From positions 301,501 to 365,500 of the forward strand of contig JAQJVL010000047.1 in assembly GCA_035578905.1 (NCBI GenBank): a DNA stretch of 64,000 nt. Direction: 5' to 3'. The position numbers were made by a program, and so were the translations under genes. The notes under the pieces were generated by a model that saw nothing but the letters and a program-made list of their open reading frames with translations, did no database searches and was not told the DNA's origin. Positions 44,782 to 56,822 of this stretch are shown in pieces (positions within the stretch are counted from its first letter, which is position 1; the number at the start of each line of letters is the position of its first letter). The stretch is from Stictocephala bisonia. Its lineage: Eukaryota; Arthropoda; Insecta; Hemiptera; Membracidae.

Positions 44782-44958
44782 CTTTGTCTGATGATCCATA
44801 GTGGCTTGCCAGCGCTCCAACTCTCGTTGGTAGGCTGCCATTCGATGGTCATGGGCTACCTTCTCTGTGAATGTAGCTCCAGGTCCTAGACTAGAAGGCT
44901 CTGTTGGCCTGGCATGCTGGTAATGGGAGAACCAGTCAGCAAACCCCTCTTGAGCATC
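44782..44958 (-). CDS. NUP107: Nup107, sixth exon in window
   Basis: Acceptor AATGGTGACAG, donor AAG/GTAGGT, phase 0 at both ends, 59 codons. It encodes DAQEGFADWFSHYQHARPTE, then a proline/serine-rich linker, then ATFTEKVAHDHRMAAYQREL and ERWQATMDHQTK. The F-T-E-K-V-A-H-x-H block is diagnostic for Nup107. A hairpin (44998-45029) lies 40 bases upstream of the acceptor. Confidence 0.95.
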
Positions 44959-44997
44959 CTGTCACCATTTCAGATCATCAAGTGTGTCCGCAAAACT

Positions 44998-45029
44998 GCT
45001 ATATGTAATGGCTACCCATTACATATAGC
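44998..45029. repeat. 14-bp-arm hairpin next to a Nup107 acceptor
   Basis: GCTATATGTAATGG (44998-45011) pairs exactly with 45016-45029 across a four-base loop. It lies 40-71 bases upstream of the exon acceptor at 44958, where the branch point would be expected. Confidence 0.8.
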
Positions 45030-45170
45030 ACACTCTACAGCTTGCTTTACAATTCCCTCTTTTTCAAGGCAATTTCAATCAATAAGAATCAGGAAACTAG
45101 CAAACCTGCCTTTGAGGATAGGTCCAATAACGCAGTATGCAGGTGAACATATAAAAATACAATATATATA

Positions 45171-45361
45171 CAGGGTATCTTTTTTAAATGGGCCACCTTT
45201 GTGATCTTTGAAACCATAAGTCTGACAAAAAACTTTAAATGGAGAAAACTTACCTGTTTTTGGAGGATTAAAAATACATATTTAAAATTTTGGAAAACAG
45301 CTAGCTGCCATTTCCCAATATAGCAGTCAAATTTGATTTTTCTTGTGGAACACCCTGTATT
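45171..45361. mobile_element. Small MITE with TACAGGGT ends
   Basis: It starts TACAGGGTATC and ends in CACCCTGTA, with TA on both sides; about 190 bp. The end sequence resembles that of the mariner-like element at 27997-28705 (TACAGGGTG), though the interior is unrelated. No coding capacity. Confidence 0.65.
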
Positions 45362-48132
45362 TAATGATTGTTTAAATAGAAATAGTAATTTTAAGATTTT
45401 TGTATTCTTGGCAGTTTTTCGATTTTACTCAGTAACGTAGTCAATACTAATAAACATGAGTCTTTGGCATTTTTATATTAAAATAGTAACATTTTATTTT
45501 AATCATTTTTTCATTTTACAAAGTCTTAAAAGATTAATGTTTTAAATTGCATTGGCTTAATTAACATTTACTTACCCAAAATCGTTTATTATTTGTTCAA
45601 TTTGAAACAAAATGTATACTGTAATTTCTGAAAACATTCATGGTATTTTTGGCTGTATAATGTTTTATGAATGTGAGTAGCATTTATATTTTCTTAATTC
45701 AGAATGATTACCTATAAAATCAACCTCTTAAATTTAATTGTGGTAATTTCAATCAACTATTGCGTTTTTTTTTTTTTTTTTTTTTACTAAACCAGACATA
45801 AAATGGCAGTTTTTAATTTTCTCTAGGCTTATAAGTTTTGTAATTTTTATATTGTAAATTTTAATTGCATACTAATTTGAGCATTATATTCCATTTGGCT
45901 AAATATATACTTTTTAAAACTTAAAATAAATACTTTCTTTGTGGAAAAATGTCAAGAATCGTACCCTGAGAATAAATAAAAATGTTACCAATTCTCTAGT
46001 TTTTGGAATTACTGTATGTCATTTAATAGATTCTTAGGGTGTATTATGTGTTGGAGAAATCCACAAAGTACTATGCGCCTTGTACTGACTGATTTGTTGA
46101 TTCACTGGCGTAAAGGTATTAGACAATTTTTCTGAGACATACTCAAAAAGTACTTAGAACCGAGAACCGGAAACCAATTTCAGTAAAGAACTGGATCCGA
46201 CCGAAAAAATTGAACATGCAGATGACACAACTTTTAATGACGTATTTAATCTTGAACCATTGGCTAGTGAAGCACTAAAAAAGCTTCAAATTGGTTTTAC
46301 TCGAATGGTTTTTTGGTTAATAAGGACAAGACAAGAATTGAAGAAATATTAAGATTGCTAAAAAAAGGCTATCGAGAGCATTAAAAAATGTTATCTCAGA
46401 GAGCACTGTAAACCACTGTTTAACGATTTACAATTTCAAACAATAATTAATATATATATTTGATCTTCTTATTTATGTACAAAAAATCCAAATTTACTAT
46501 ATTTTAGATTCTCTATTCACATTTACAATACCCACAACAAAACAAATACTGATATTAAATTTTCGTGTTTCACCAAAACACATAGCAGTCATATTGTAAT
46601 CTGGATTTCGTTAAAAAATACAACTTTTTAGAAAAAATGTATTTATAACCTTTCATAACATTTAAAAATAAATGTTATATATGGCTACTGGACAGTCCAT
46701 TTTATAATTTAAATTAATTTTTTCGCACCAAAGTCATTGCCTTTTAATTTAATTTTGTTTTATTTTAATTAATTTACTGGAATAACAACTTACTTTTACA
46801 TGCTGCAAACAAATTTTGTTTTTATTGTACTATAATGAAAAGTTATCATAATAGTCCATGTTCTATATAGTAGATTTACATTTGACAGCTGTAGCACTAA
46901 CTTGTGACATTCTGAATGATGTATGTATACATTCTTGTAACAAAATGGTATAATAATAATAGTAGTATTCTGTATTATTATTAGTATAATAATTATAGTA
47001 TAATAATTCTTGTGACTAATAATAGTAATCTTTATATTAAATATAAAAATTAGTATTATTAGTATTTTAATATAATAATAGTGATTATTATAGCTGAGTT
47101 TGTTTATGTAATTTCATGCTGACGTTTTGTAATATCATGCTGTGTTCTTCTATAATTTTAATTAATTCCTTAATTTTAAATTTAATTTTTAGTTTGGTTA
47201 CAAAGTTATTAACATTATTTTTATACTACTAAGTTAGTTTTTTCAGTTAAAAGAGACATAATAAAGTTTTTTATTTACTTTACCAAACGTGGATTGCAGA
47301 GAACTTGGCTACATATTTGACATTCATAGTCGGGTAGTGAATATATATTTTTATTTTCTCATTTATTTCTTGGAATAATAAGTTAAATTTTTTAAGGAGT
47401 AGATAATTATTTTTGAACAAAATATAAATTTAAATCCTAAAACATTTTTAACGTACACTTAACCATCTGCTATTAAACTCTAAACTTTTTTCATGTTAGT
47501 ACATAGTTTTTAATTTTTGTTTTATTATTTTTTTGGTAACTTTTATGTAAAAACTTTAATCCAAACAAAATAAAGAAATTATCATGGTAATATCTCTTTA
47601 GTTTAATTTTGTGTAAATCTCTGCATTTTTTCCCAATTTTTTTGCAGTTTGGCTATGGAATTGGTGAGACACTGTAAGGACATATAAGGGTTAAGTGTCT
47701 TAGAATCCAATTAATTATGTTGTCTTAAATAAAAATTGAGGATAAATTGAATCAAATTAAAACTAGACAGTAACATCTAGACAACGAATTACTTAATAGC
47801 AAATACATTACAGAAACTATGTGTGTTACGCAAATGAATTATTAAAATACTTGAAAATAGACAGTTGTATATTAGTAATGTTACTATTTGTTTACAGTTC
47901 CAAAGCAAAGAAGATAAAGTGTTTCTTCAGAATATCAGTCACTAACACACTTGCAAGAGCTTACAGATATTTGTCAGCTACACTGTACCACGATTTTTTG
48001 TGCATTGATAAATTAACACACACTATCTATAAAGTTAAAGTGGATAAATATGGTTGATATTGACCTAAATGAACAGCTGGGTTACTGTATTCGTAGTCAG
48101 CATTAAAAGTAATGTTGTAGAATAATACTTAC
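45362..48132 (-). other. NUP107 intron, very AT-rich, no gene seen
   Basis: Extreme AT content with TAATA-rich runs (about 46930-47100) and a T run at 45768-45785. A possible retroelement scrap (AADDTTF-like words near 46220) is too weak to call. Confidence 0.5.
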
Positions 48133-48267
48133 TAAGTACGCCTTGTGGGAGAGATACTCCTGCACTGCGGCAGAGACCCGGCTTGGCAAACAATCTGAGT
48201 AGAAAGACATTGAGTCGTTGTCTGCATTCCACTGATTCAACACATGATCTATCGAATCCGCTGGTAT
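48133..48267 (-). CDS. NUP107: Nup107, fifth exon in window
   Basis: Acceptor CATACTGAACAG, donor TTA/GTAAGT, phase 0, 45 codons. It encodes IPADSIDHVLNQWNADNDSM, then an acidic/serine linker and VSAAVQEYLSHKAYL. Nup107 has I-P-x-D-S-I-x-x-I-x-x-Q-W and A-I-x-E-H-L-x-x-x-A-Y-L here. It continues in frame into the next exon (DAQEGF). Confidence 0.93.
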
Positions 48268-48812
48268 CTGTTCAGTATGACTGACTTAGAAAATTTGCAA
48301 GAACCAAAATCATACTACGGTAAAAAAAAGCATGCAGATAAAATAATTGAAAAGGATGTAGTTGGTTGCGTTTAGTTTAATTGTGTACATGTATTCCGTA
48401 CACATACAGTGATATTAGGTTTAGGTTTTTAATTAAACTAAAATAATTGATATGGGCATATAGCTGTGCTCACCACCTTTGTTTATGGTTTTACTAATTA
48501 TGTTCCAAACTAAGACTGTTTCACAGAGTAAAATAAAGAATACTGAATACTAATAGTGAATCTTAATTTTTGTCTTAACTAAGAATAAAATGTGATTGGA
48601 TGGTAATATTTATTTAAATTATGATCATATTTAGTTTCACTAAATCAGCTTTGTAAACAAATATAAACCCAGTAATCGATATTGCTTTATATTTCTTTTG
48701 ACTCAAATCATCAACCAGATGTTATGTGCTTGTAGTAAAATCAAACCAGCTGTACAGCTAATATATTTAGGAAAGCATTGATTCAACCCTGCGATCCTTA
48801 TCTCACCATAAC
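48268..48812 (-). other. NUP107 intron, AT-rich
   Basis: No exon. A partial unit of the dispersed 36-bp minisatellite (CCGTACACATACAGTGATAT) occurs at about 48394-48416. Confidence 0.5.
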
Positions 48813-49392
48813 CCATCATTACAAGGTTTTATGCACAGCTACATGCCTCATCAATATACATAGTTATTTTATAACATTCCTTATTGAATAGCTCGTAGCC
48901 AATTATTTTTTTTACTAAACTTCTAAATATTTACTAAACTTCTAATAAGGTTAAATTTTCAAATATTTTTAGTGCAAAATTATTGAATGTATTTTAAATA
49001 TAAATTATAATATTATAATGTTACCTTGTGTCTTTTGGTATTAATCTAGTTCAGCAAAAAACAAAGAAACAATGAGCTTAAATGACTTTGTATTTTTTTA
49101 TACAATTTCATACAAATTAATTGTATGAGATTAATTATTTTAGAATATATGAGTGAATATACTGAAAGTATAGAGAGATAAAAATAAATGATATTTATGT
49201 ATAATAAGTCTGTAGAGTTTTGAACAAGTATTAAATGAAATTGCATTATTATTACTAATTCTAAGTAAGTATGATGCTGAAATTTCTCTTTTCTCATGTG
49301 AAATTTCTCTTCTCTTCACCCCTTCTGAAAATTCAACGGACACAATCAGCTGGTGAAGTTGTGGTGGGTTACGAATGTTAAGATGCGCGTGG
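48813..49392. repeat. Unclassified ~580-bp repeat, copy 1
   Basis: It is nearly identical to 50546-51109 from CATCATTACAAGG to GAATGTTAAGATGCGCGT, in the same orientation. Copy 1 carries an extra duplicated ACTAAACTTCTAAATATTT. Flanks differ from those of copy 2, so this is a mobile or copied unit rather than a simple tandem duplication. The two overlapping minus-strand open frames in each copy have no recognisable motif. Confidence 0.85.
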
Positions 49393-50329
49393 CGCCTAAT
49401 CTCCTCTGCTCCCTTTGTTTGTAGGTTATGTTAAAGGTAGTAGAGAAAACTGCTTGAATCGATTTTATATAGACATAATCTTATATATTGTCATTTTTGT
49501 AGTTAGTTATTATAAATCATGTTGAAATTGAATATTACGTTGTTCAATCTATTACAACTTATATAATTAGCAAAGCATACCTTTTAAAATTGCATACGAA
49601 GTAATATGTGAATAAAACTTAATGAAAGTAGTGATAAATATTATTTCAGTTTGAAGGTATGGCACTGAACATTTAAATCGCATTAAAAGTATTTAAAATG
49701 AAACATATATTTAAAACACAATAATATCACAATAAAATTATAATATAACCTTAATATAAATCAGTAATGACAACAAACTGACTACACCAGCTGATCCCTC
49801 ACTCCTATCTCAGGTCTTTTTCCCCTTATGTTATGTTCCCTTATACTAGATTCCAGTTCCCTCCACATTCCTTGCTCGCCAATAGTCACCTAGTATGATG
49901 ATGTAATAGGCGGAGTTTCCCATTGCATATCAATGACGACCAAATGTTAAAGTGGCATAGTGGCACGTCGGTTCAATGGTGGGAGAAGACTTATTTTCTG
50001 TCTCATTTTAATGACTAACTTTACCTCTCTCACACAGGTTCTTCAATTAGGTTGCAATCAAAGCAGCCGAACTATAGTATCACAATTGATTTATATGATG
50101 TGTTTTGTCAACAAAGTATTTCAACTGATTCAATACTAAGAAAAAATTAAACAAATACTACACCTGAAGTTATATTGATATTTACATGCTATCAGATTGT
50201 GTGTTAATTTGTTAGGTTACATACTGTTTTTTGTATAGATGAATGTTATTTTACTAGTTAATTTTAATTTTATTACCTGTATCTGATTTGTATTTTAACC
50301 ATATATTTTTTCTAATATATACAATTTTA
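49393..50329 (-). other. NUP107 intron, no gene seen
   Basis: AT-rich with a somewhat GC-richer patch at about 49770-49950. No exon or transposon end supported. Confidence 0.45.
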
Positions 50330-52530
50330 TTCTACACTGCCTGCAACAACTTCTTTGGATCTGACCCTAACTCCTACAGACCCATATCAATTGCTCCGAT
50401 TATATCTAAAGTTTTTGAAAGAATTGTATTTAACACTCTATTCTTTTTTTAACCTCAACAACATAATATCGGAAAGCCAGTTTGGATTCAGACCAAACTT
50501 GGATACATCTTCTGCAGTAGCATCAGCCATGAAGCGTGTACTGACCCCATCATTACAAGGTTTTATGCACAGCTACATGCCTCATCAATATATATAGTTA
50601 TTTTATAACATTCCTTATTGAATAGCTCGTAGCCAATTATTTTTTTTACTAAACTTCTAATAAGGTTAAATTTTAAAATATTTTTAGTGCAAAATTATTG
50701 AATGTATTTTAAATATAAATTATAATATTATAGTGTTACCTTGTGTCTTTTGGTATTAATCTAGTTCAGCAAAAAAACAAAGAAACAATGAGCTTAAATG
50801 ACTTTGTATTTTTTTATACAATTTTATACAAATTAATTGTCTGAGATTAATTATTTTAGAATATATGAGTGAATATACTGAAAGTATAGAGAGATAAAAA
50901 TAAATGATATTTATGTATAATAAGTCTGTAGAGTTTTGAACAAGTATTAAATGAAATTGCATTATTATTACTAATTCTAAGTAAGTATGATGCTGAAATT
51001 TCTCTTTTCTCATGTGAAATTTCTCTTCTCTTCACCCCTTCTGAAAATTCAACGGACACAATCAGCTGGTGAAGTTGTGGTGGGTTACGAATGTTAAGAT
51101 GCGCGTAAGAAACCTCTCTTGATTCTGGCGACCACACTGTAGGCCTTTTTTGCGATCTTAGTAAGGCCTTTGATATTGTTGATCATGTCATTCTCTTACA
51201 GAAACTGGCTGCATACGGGGTCAGAGGTTTTCTTCTTAACTGGTTCAGGTCCTACTTGTTTGGTCGAGTCCAATGTGTCCAACTTTCTAGCTTTGGTGAA
51301 ACCCACACGTCTGAATTTTCCACTGTCAAATAAGGCGTGCCTCAGGGCTCTGTCCTGGGGCCTTTGCTTTTTATCCTCTATATAAATGATCTTCCTAAAT
51401 ACGTTAACTCTGGTTTAGATAATTCACCACTCTCTGTTTCTTTATTTGCTGACGATACATGTCTCATTTTAAATCACAATAATTTTTCTTCTATAGTCAA
51501 TATTTTTAATCACACTTTCTCTCAACTTATTTAGTGGTTTTCATCAAATAAATTGTACCTAAATGTAGCCAAAACCAGTATTATTGAATTCCATCCTCAT
51601 CGCACATATAATATTCCAAACATATTTTGTATGGGCGACACTATTTTGGACAACGCTCTGTCAACTAAATTCCTTGGAATCTATCTAGATTACAATTTGT
51701 CTTGCGGCACTCATATTTCTAAGCTAGGGAGCCAGCTGAACTCCGCTATATTTGCCCTGAGATGTTTGTCTTCATTCGCCTCTAGTAAGGTCCTCAACTT
51801 CGCGTATTACGGCCTTATTGAGAGTCGATTGAGATATGGAATTCTTTTCTGGGATTTCTGTAATTCTACTTTATTTAATTGAATATTTATCCTTCAAAAG
51901 AGGGCGCTAAGGATCGTCTGGGGTCTGGACCACAGGGCCAGCTGTAGGGAGCTCTTTCGGGCGAGTGGTATCCTCACACTACCCAGCCTTTTAATATATG
52001 AGGTGGTGTTATATGTTTTTAAAAATAAAATCAAATTCCCTATCCATAATCATAACTACAATACTAGATGTAAAAACAATTTTACCATTGAAAAATGCAA
52101 TCTGGATCTTTTTAAAAATTCTGTTTTTAATTTTGGCCCTAAATATTTTAATCTTCTCCCTCAAAATATAAAAACAATCAATAGTTTATCTCAGCTGAAA
52201 ACATGTTTGAGAAGTCATTTGGTCAGGAGGACTGTCTATACTATCGATGAGGCTCTTATGCAGCCTTAAGGGGTGATGTTGGCTGTTTTATTTTTATTTA
52301 ACTACCTTACATATTTTTCTTACTATAGCAGCTCTTACTGTAATAAAATAAATGTCAACATTGGCTTAAGTGTAGGCTATAGTGAAAAATTGTCTCAGAA
52401 TTAATTTACTTATGGTGTTATTTGTGTATTATTTTATGTTCTTGATTAATGATGTTATTTTTGTATTATGACTTACATAGAAAACTGTAACAGTTCATAT
52501 TGTGTCAATAAATTAATCTTGAATCTCTAC
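50330..52530 (+). pseudogene. Non-LTR retrotransposon reverse transcriptase, split and degenerate
   Basis: The first part (50357-50545) encodes SYRPISIAPIISKVFERIVF and, after a frameshift, ISESQFGFRPN with DTSSAVASAM. After a 565-bp insertion, 51140-52270 encodes [30 protein letters not shown], the intact catalytic FADDT, LNVAKT, TKFLGIYLD, ESRLRYGILFW, LQKRALRIVWGLDH, YNTR and a C-terminal block. Stops occur at about 51331, 51532 and 51881. This is a CR1/Jockey-type LINE, 5'-truncated, ending near 52530 after AATAAATTAATCTTGAATC. It is the best-preserved reverse transcriptase here but non-functional. Confidence 0.93.
50546..51109. repeat. Unclassified ~565-bp repeat, copy 2, inside the LINE
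   Basis: It lies between two parts of one reverse transcriptase (AMKRVLTP on the left, ETSLDSGDH-like plus LFCDLSKAF on the right) and so clearly inserted into an existing LINE copy. Its near identity to copy 1 (48813-49392) indicates a recent event or gene conversion. No inverted terminal repeats were found. Confidence 0.85.
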
Positions 52531-53392
52531 ACTGAAATTACTATTTAAGCCTTTAAGGAGCAACTGCATTCAATATCTAAAAAGGTATTGATAGGTTTCC
52601 CAGAAATAATTACTGTTCTGGTCAAAATAAGTTTAAGTGGATTAAGGAAATCATTTTATTTAACATTTTTAAATTGAAGATGTTTGTTTTCAAAGAGTCA
52701 TAAAAATAACAAAACATACTCCTGATTATAAAATAAGTTATTTTTAAATTATTAAAAACTATTCCGTATAATATTTGTCACAACTCACTTATAATAAATT
52801 ATAAAACGTATAAAATGGTTGCGGCCCCTATATGCAACAGAATAAAGTAGATGAACATAAATATTGAAGATGAGTGCACAACTGCTGAACTGACCAAGGA
52901 GGATGCCATCTAGAGCGTGATGTCAACTGCCTGTAGCGAAACTTCGTACCAATATTGCCCAATAATCCCCTTTTTATTGTTTACTTATGCAGTATTTTAA
53001 ACAAGATACTAGATAAAAAAGCTACTAGATAGCTTTCTACATTACTGTGTACACAGGATAACAGATTATACTATTCCAATGAAAGCAACATTTTACAGTA
53101 CAACAGTACTCCTTTCAATATTTTACTTTTATACCAAATGATTAAAAAGAAAATATGTTTACAGCTCACTTTGGAAATATTTTGCTGCTAAATTACTATA
53201 GCCTGCTTAAGATAATGTTTTATAGATGTTTTAAGCAGATGTTTTAATAGATCAACATCATTGTGAATATAATATAATTCTACAATATTACAACTGCTTC
53301 AATAACATGTCAGGAGTGAAATATAATCCCTAAGATTCTAATCTAAATTTTACTACGAACACTTGAAAATGATCAATTGCTTATTCCAGTAC
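52531..53392 (-). other. NUP107 intron, AT-rich, no gene seen
   Basis: Nothing supportable. Confidence 0.5.
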
Positions 53393-53591
53393 CTGGTTAA
53401 AGGCAAGTCTTGCTGCCTGAGTTTTCCCAAGTGCTAGGAATGTACGGATAAGTGCATTAGCTTGCCACAGAGCCTCAGCTCGTTGGGACGGATACATTAC
53501 TACCCATTCAAGTCCATAGATCTGCCGTTTATCTTCCTCCGTCACCTCAGCACTCAACAGCGTTGACACTCCACTTTCTGCACTTTCTTCA
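53393..53591 (-). CDS. NUP107: Nup107, fourth exon in window
   Basis: Acceptor CTGTTTCTGTAG; its first base completes the arginine split from the previous exon. It encodes EESAESGVSTLLSAEVTEED, KRQIYGLEWVVMYPSQRAEA and LWQANALIRTFLALGKTQAA, ending phase 0 at CAG before GTACTG. Nup107 has T-E-E-D ... I-D-W-L-x-F-x-x-x-Q-R-A-E-A-x-x-Q-x-N-A-x-x-R-x-F-L here, a strongly diagnostic block of the solenoid. Confidence 0.96.
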
Positions 53592-55036
53592 CTACAGAAA
53601 CAGATTACACAATGCTTTATTTGATAGTAAATGAAATGAGTAAATGTTAAAATGAAAATCTCTATCAACATCAAGAGAAAAATTAAAACATACTAAAGTG
53701 TCAATAAAAATAATTTTTCTTCTTTTCGTCTCTGTAGCTTATTATTTTAGCTATAATATAAACAATTGGATAATTTTTACCAGCTACTCTTCCACACTCC
53801 TTGCAGTTATCAATATTTAAATTTAAGGAAATATTCTATTTTCATCGAGTTCTTTTATGAAAAAGTCTCCATATTTTTCTTTCTTTTTATTTAATTATCA
53901 AAGCATAGTAAATATTAAGTTCATTAAACTATGCACTTCTTATAATTGTGATATATTGTGCTCAATTGTATTTGATTAAGCCCTATATCTTACATCCCTT
54001 ATATTAATTTAAATTGACCTTCTTACTTTATTCATTAGTAAGACGCCGACCTAGTAGATATGGGCTACTATGAGTGTAGATGTTAGAGTGTAGTCATTGT
54101 TACTAACTAAGAGGGTACATTCACGCAACACAAAAACAGAGAGGTTGTAATATATTTTTGGGCAACAGGCTGGAAGGGTCAACAAGATACACAGTCACAT
54201 TTGAAGTAGTCAACAAACTTAATTTAAATATTTTTCAATTTATTTATTTTCAAAATCACACATTCATACTGTTCACTTCGAGACATTTGATATATTTTCT
54301 AGAATAAAACTAATAAAAGCTTCAAAGTAAGTCCTACTTAGACTGACAACGTTGATATTGCTTGAGGTAATGAACGTTGCTCTACTACTCAAACAAACTG
54401 ATAACACTTTTTGTTTTCATAAGAAACTACAATTTACCTATTGAAATGATAATGTATTTCTTAAAAGTCATAATGGGTTATTACAATATTTGCCCATTCT
54501 CATTCAGCTGCCATTGAATCACCTTACACCTTGATTTATAGTGGCAACTTAATGCCATGTCTACACTTATCCATAGTAGGATGGGTCCAAAAAGTCAGAA
54601 TTTTGATATTCAAATTGTAATAGGTCTCAAAAGTTGTGTATTGTATACAAAATAATTTTAAAATATTTTTAAATCATACGTAGGTTATTCAGTTTGCACA
54701 TTGAATTTGTAGTTTTAACATGTAAAATTTCATAAAAGGAGTTACATATGTAATTGCACAACAGTATAAATGAAGTAGTGCTAGTTAAAAAAGTGGTAAA
54801 AGGCATTGAGAATTTAAATTTGTGAAATTAAAATCATTTATATGATTTAAAAACTATTTTTCCACTATCCTTTTTGTAAATATACAACATTTTAGACCTA
54901 TTACAATTTGAAAATTGAATATGATATTTTCAACCCAAACCACACTACTATATGATCTCTTAATTAAAATAAAAAACTGTATTCCTTCAAAAAAACAAAG
55001 CCTTTCAATAGTCACAAAATTATCTATGAAACTAAC
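53592..55036 (-). other. NUP107 intron, AT-rich
   Basis: No exon. It contains a SINE 3' fragment (54037-54112). Confidence 0.5.
54037..54112 (-). repeat. 3' fragment of SINE family 1
   Basis: AGTAAGACGCCGACCTAGTA and the following GAGTGTAGATG and GTAGTCATTGTTACTAACTA match the tail half of the SINE at 1-257 and 20624-20893. The tRNA head is missing. Confidence 0.75.
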
Positions 55037-55233
55037 CGTATGTTCTCTACAACTCGCTGAGTAATGGCTTCTACTGGCAAATGAACAGACTCTGCAGCAG
55101 CTAGGGCAGTCTTGCGCAGCTCAGACTGATCAATCTGCTGCAGGAAGTTGGCGTATAGAGTGACCTGATCCTCAGGTGGCAGCGTTGCTGTGTAGTAAGC
55201 AACTAAATTTGGCTCTTGCTGACTCATCACAAC
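55037..55233 (-). CDS. NUP107: Nup107, third exon in window
   Basis: Acceptor ATCATGTGTAG in phase 0, donor CG/GTTAGT leaving two bases of an arginine codon. It encodes VVMSQQEPNLVAYYTATLPP, EDQVTLYANFLQQIDQSELR and KTALAAAESVHLPVEAITQR before VVENIR. The L-V-A-x-Y-T-x-x-L-P ... A-x-F-L ... T-x-x-V-V-E-N-I-R order is unmistakably Nup107. Confidence 0.96.
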
Positions 55234-55500
55234 CTACACATGATATGAGCAATTTGGACAATTGTGATGGCCGTGGTTTACAGGTACTCTGTTGGACTTA
55301 CATTTAATAATGCAGAACATAACAATATTTGGTATTCACTCTTTCTAGGTTCTTCCCAATACTTATCCATTTTATTACTAGTGAGTAGAATCAGTCTATT
55401 TTTGCTGGCAAAATAGTTTTAATTAGACAAACAACTCTATTTGTTTGTCTCTATTACTAAAAAAATTGAAAACTAAATTATAGTAAACCTTATATTTCAT
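55234..55500 (-). other. NUP107 intron, no gene seen
   Basis: AT-rich; nothing supportable. Confidence 0.5.
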
Positions 55501-55985
55501 TAGTAGAACCCCGATTATCAGAAAAAATTGGGGCTGGACTCATTTACGATAGTGGACATTTCGGATAATCAGATGTTACACTATTTTAGTAATCGTGAAC
55601 AGTAAATGTGTACCTAGATTAAAAAGTAGATAAAAAGTATTATTTTAAAATTATGTAGAGCATTACATTACAGTACAGTATAATTTTTAAAGTATTTTTT
55701 TTATTATTTTTTTTTTAATGGTTATAATCACTCTTTTTCATTTGGCTGACATCCTAAATCAATAGACAAACACTACTGTAATGGGCACAATTTATGTATA
55801 GTTTTTTAATACTCTACCATGCTTACTGTATAAATTAATTTTTGTAATTGTTTTAGAACACATCAATTAACAGATATAATGTCAATTTTTTTACCAAAGT
55901 ATTTTTTCGATTATTGTTGATTATTCCTTTTCCAACTAGATCATGTTTTGGATAGCCTGGATTTCTGATAATCAGGGTTTTACTG
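55501..55985. mobile_element. pogo/Tigger-type MITE, 485 bp
   Basis: The left end TAGTAGAACCCCGATTATCA and right end (inward) CAGTAAAACCCTGATTATCA are inverted repeats of the pogo/Tigger style. A TA follows the right end; the left end is mutated by one base. The interior is AT-rich and non-coding. Confidence 0.8.
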
Positions 55986-56822
55986 TATCTCTATTATGCA
56001 GCGTGTCATAATGACATTTTTTCATAATGTCTGTTAATTCTGTGTGGTTTTTAACATTGAACACAAACTTGGAAACTATTTTGATCTACAAAAATTACTT
56101 CTTGAGATATCACAGAAAAACTACACTTGCAGAAAATCATCTATGGCGGACATATACATGATAATAATAAAACATAAAAGCTATGTATATGTCCACCAAA
56201 ACGCTGAGGCTCCCTGCAGTCCTAGTGATGTTAACCTAATTCTCAATGAACTATCCACAATAACTACAATGACACAGCAAAATTAAACGAAATGACTAAT
56301 CTGTTCTAAACTGGGTCCTAACTGGATATACTATTAAATAATCTAAAAGTATTTTAAACTCATAAATGACAAGATGCTTAAATCTACTAAAATGTTTTAT
56401 ATGGATTCAATAATTTGTTAAGCAATTAAAAGTTTTGAATGACAACACTTTTATTTTGGATTCTCAAATTCTCAGTAATGCAGAATATTTATTTATATTG
56501 GTGAATAACTCAACAACCCTAGACTCGGAACAAACAGAGTAATTATCCCTGAATTCAATCAACCAACATAATAATTATAAAATTATTATTCTATCATGAA
56601 GATGCAAAATTATAAAATTTAACAAGATCTACAACTTATCCATCCACATTTTTATTTTAATTTTTATAGTATCAGCTGTTTAATTAATTATTTTAAAGTT
56701 AAATATTCTTATAACATTATATTATTCTGTTTTGTTTAACTGAAACAGAAATCGATTTTGAATATTAAAAACACAAAAGATTGCTAAGTGTACAGATAAA
56801 TGCTGTTAAAAGAAACAGATAA
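55986..56822 (-). other. NUP107 intron, AT-rich
   Basis: An 80-codon plus-strand frame (56044-56286), with ITTMTQQN at its end, has a protein-like composition. I recognise no domain and cannot call it a gene. Confidence 0.4.

Noticed and set aside
49046..49343. Paired overlapping minus-strand frames repeated at 50756-51137
   Set aside because: They recur only because the whole 565-bp repeat is duplicated; differences do not preserve protein and no domain is visible.
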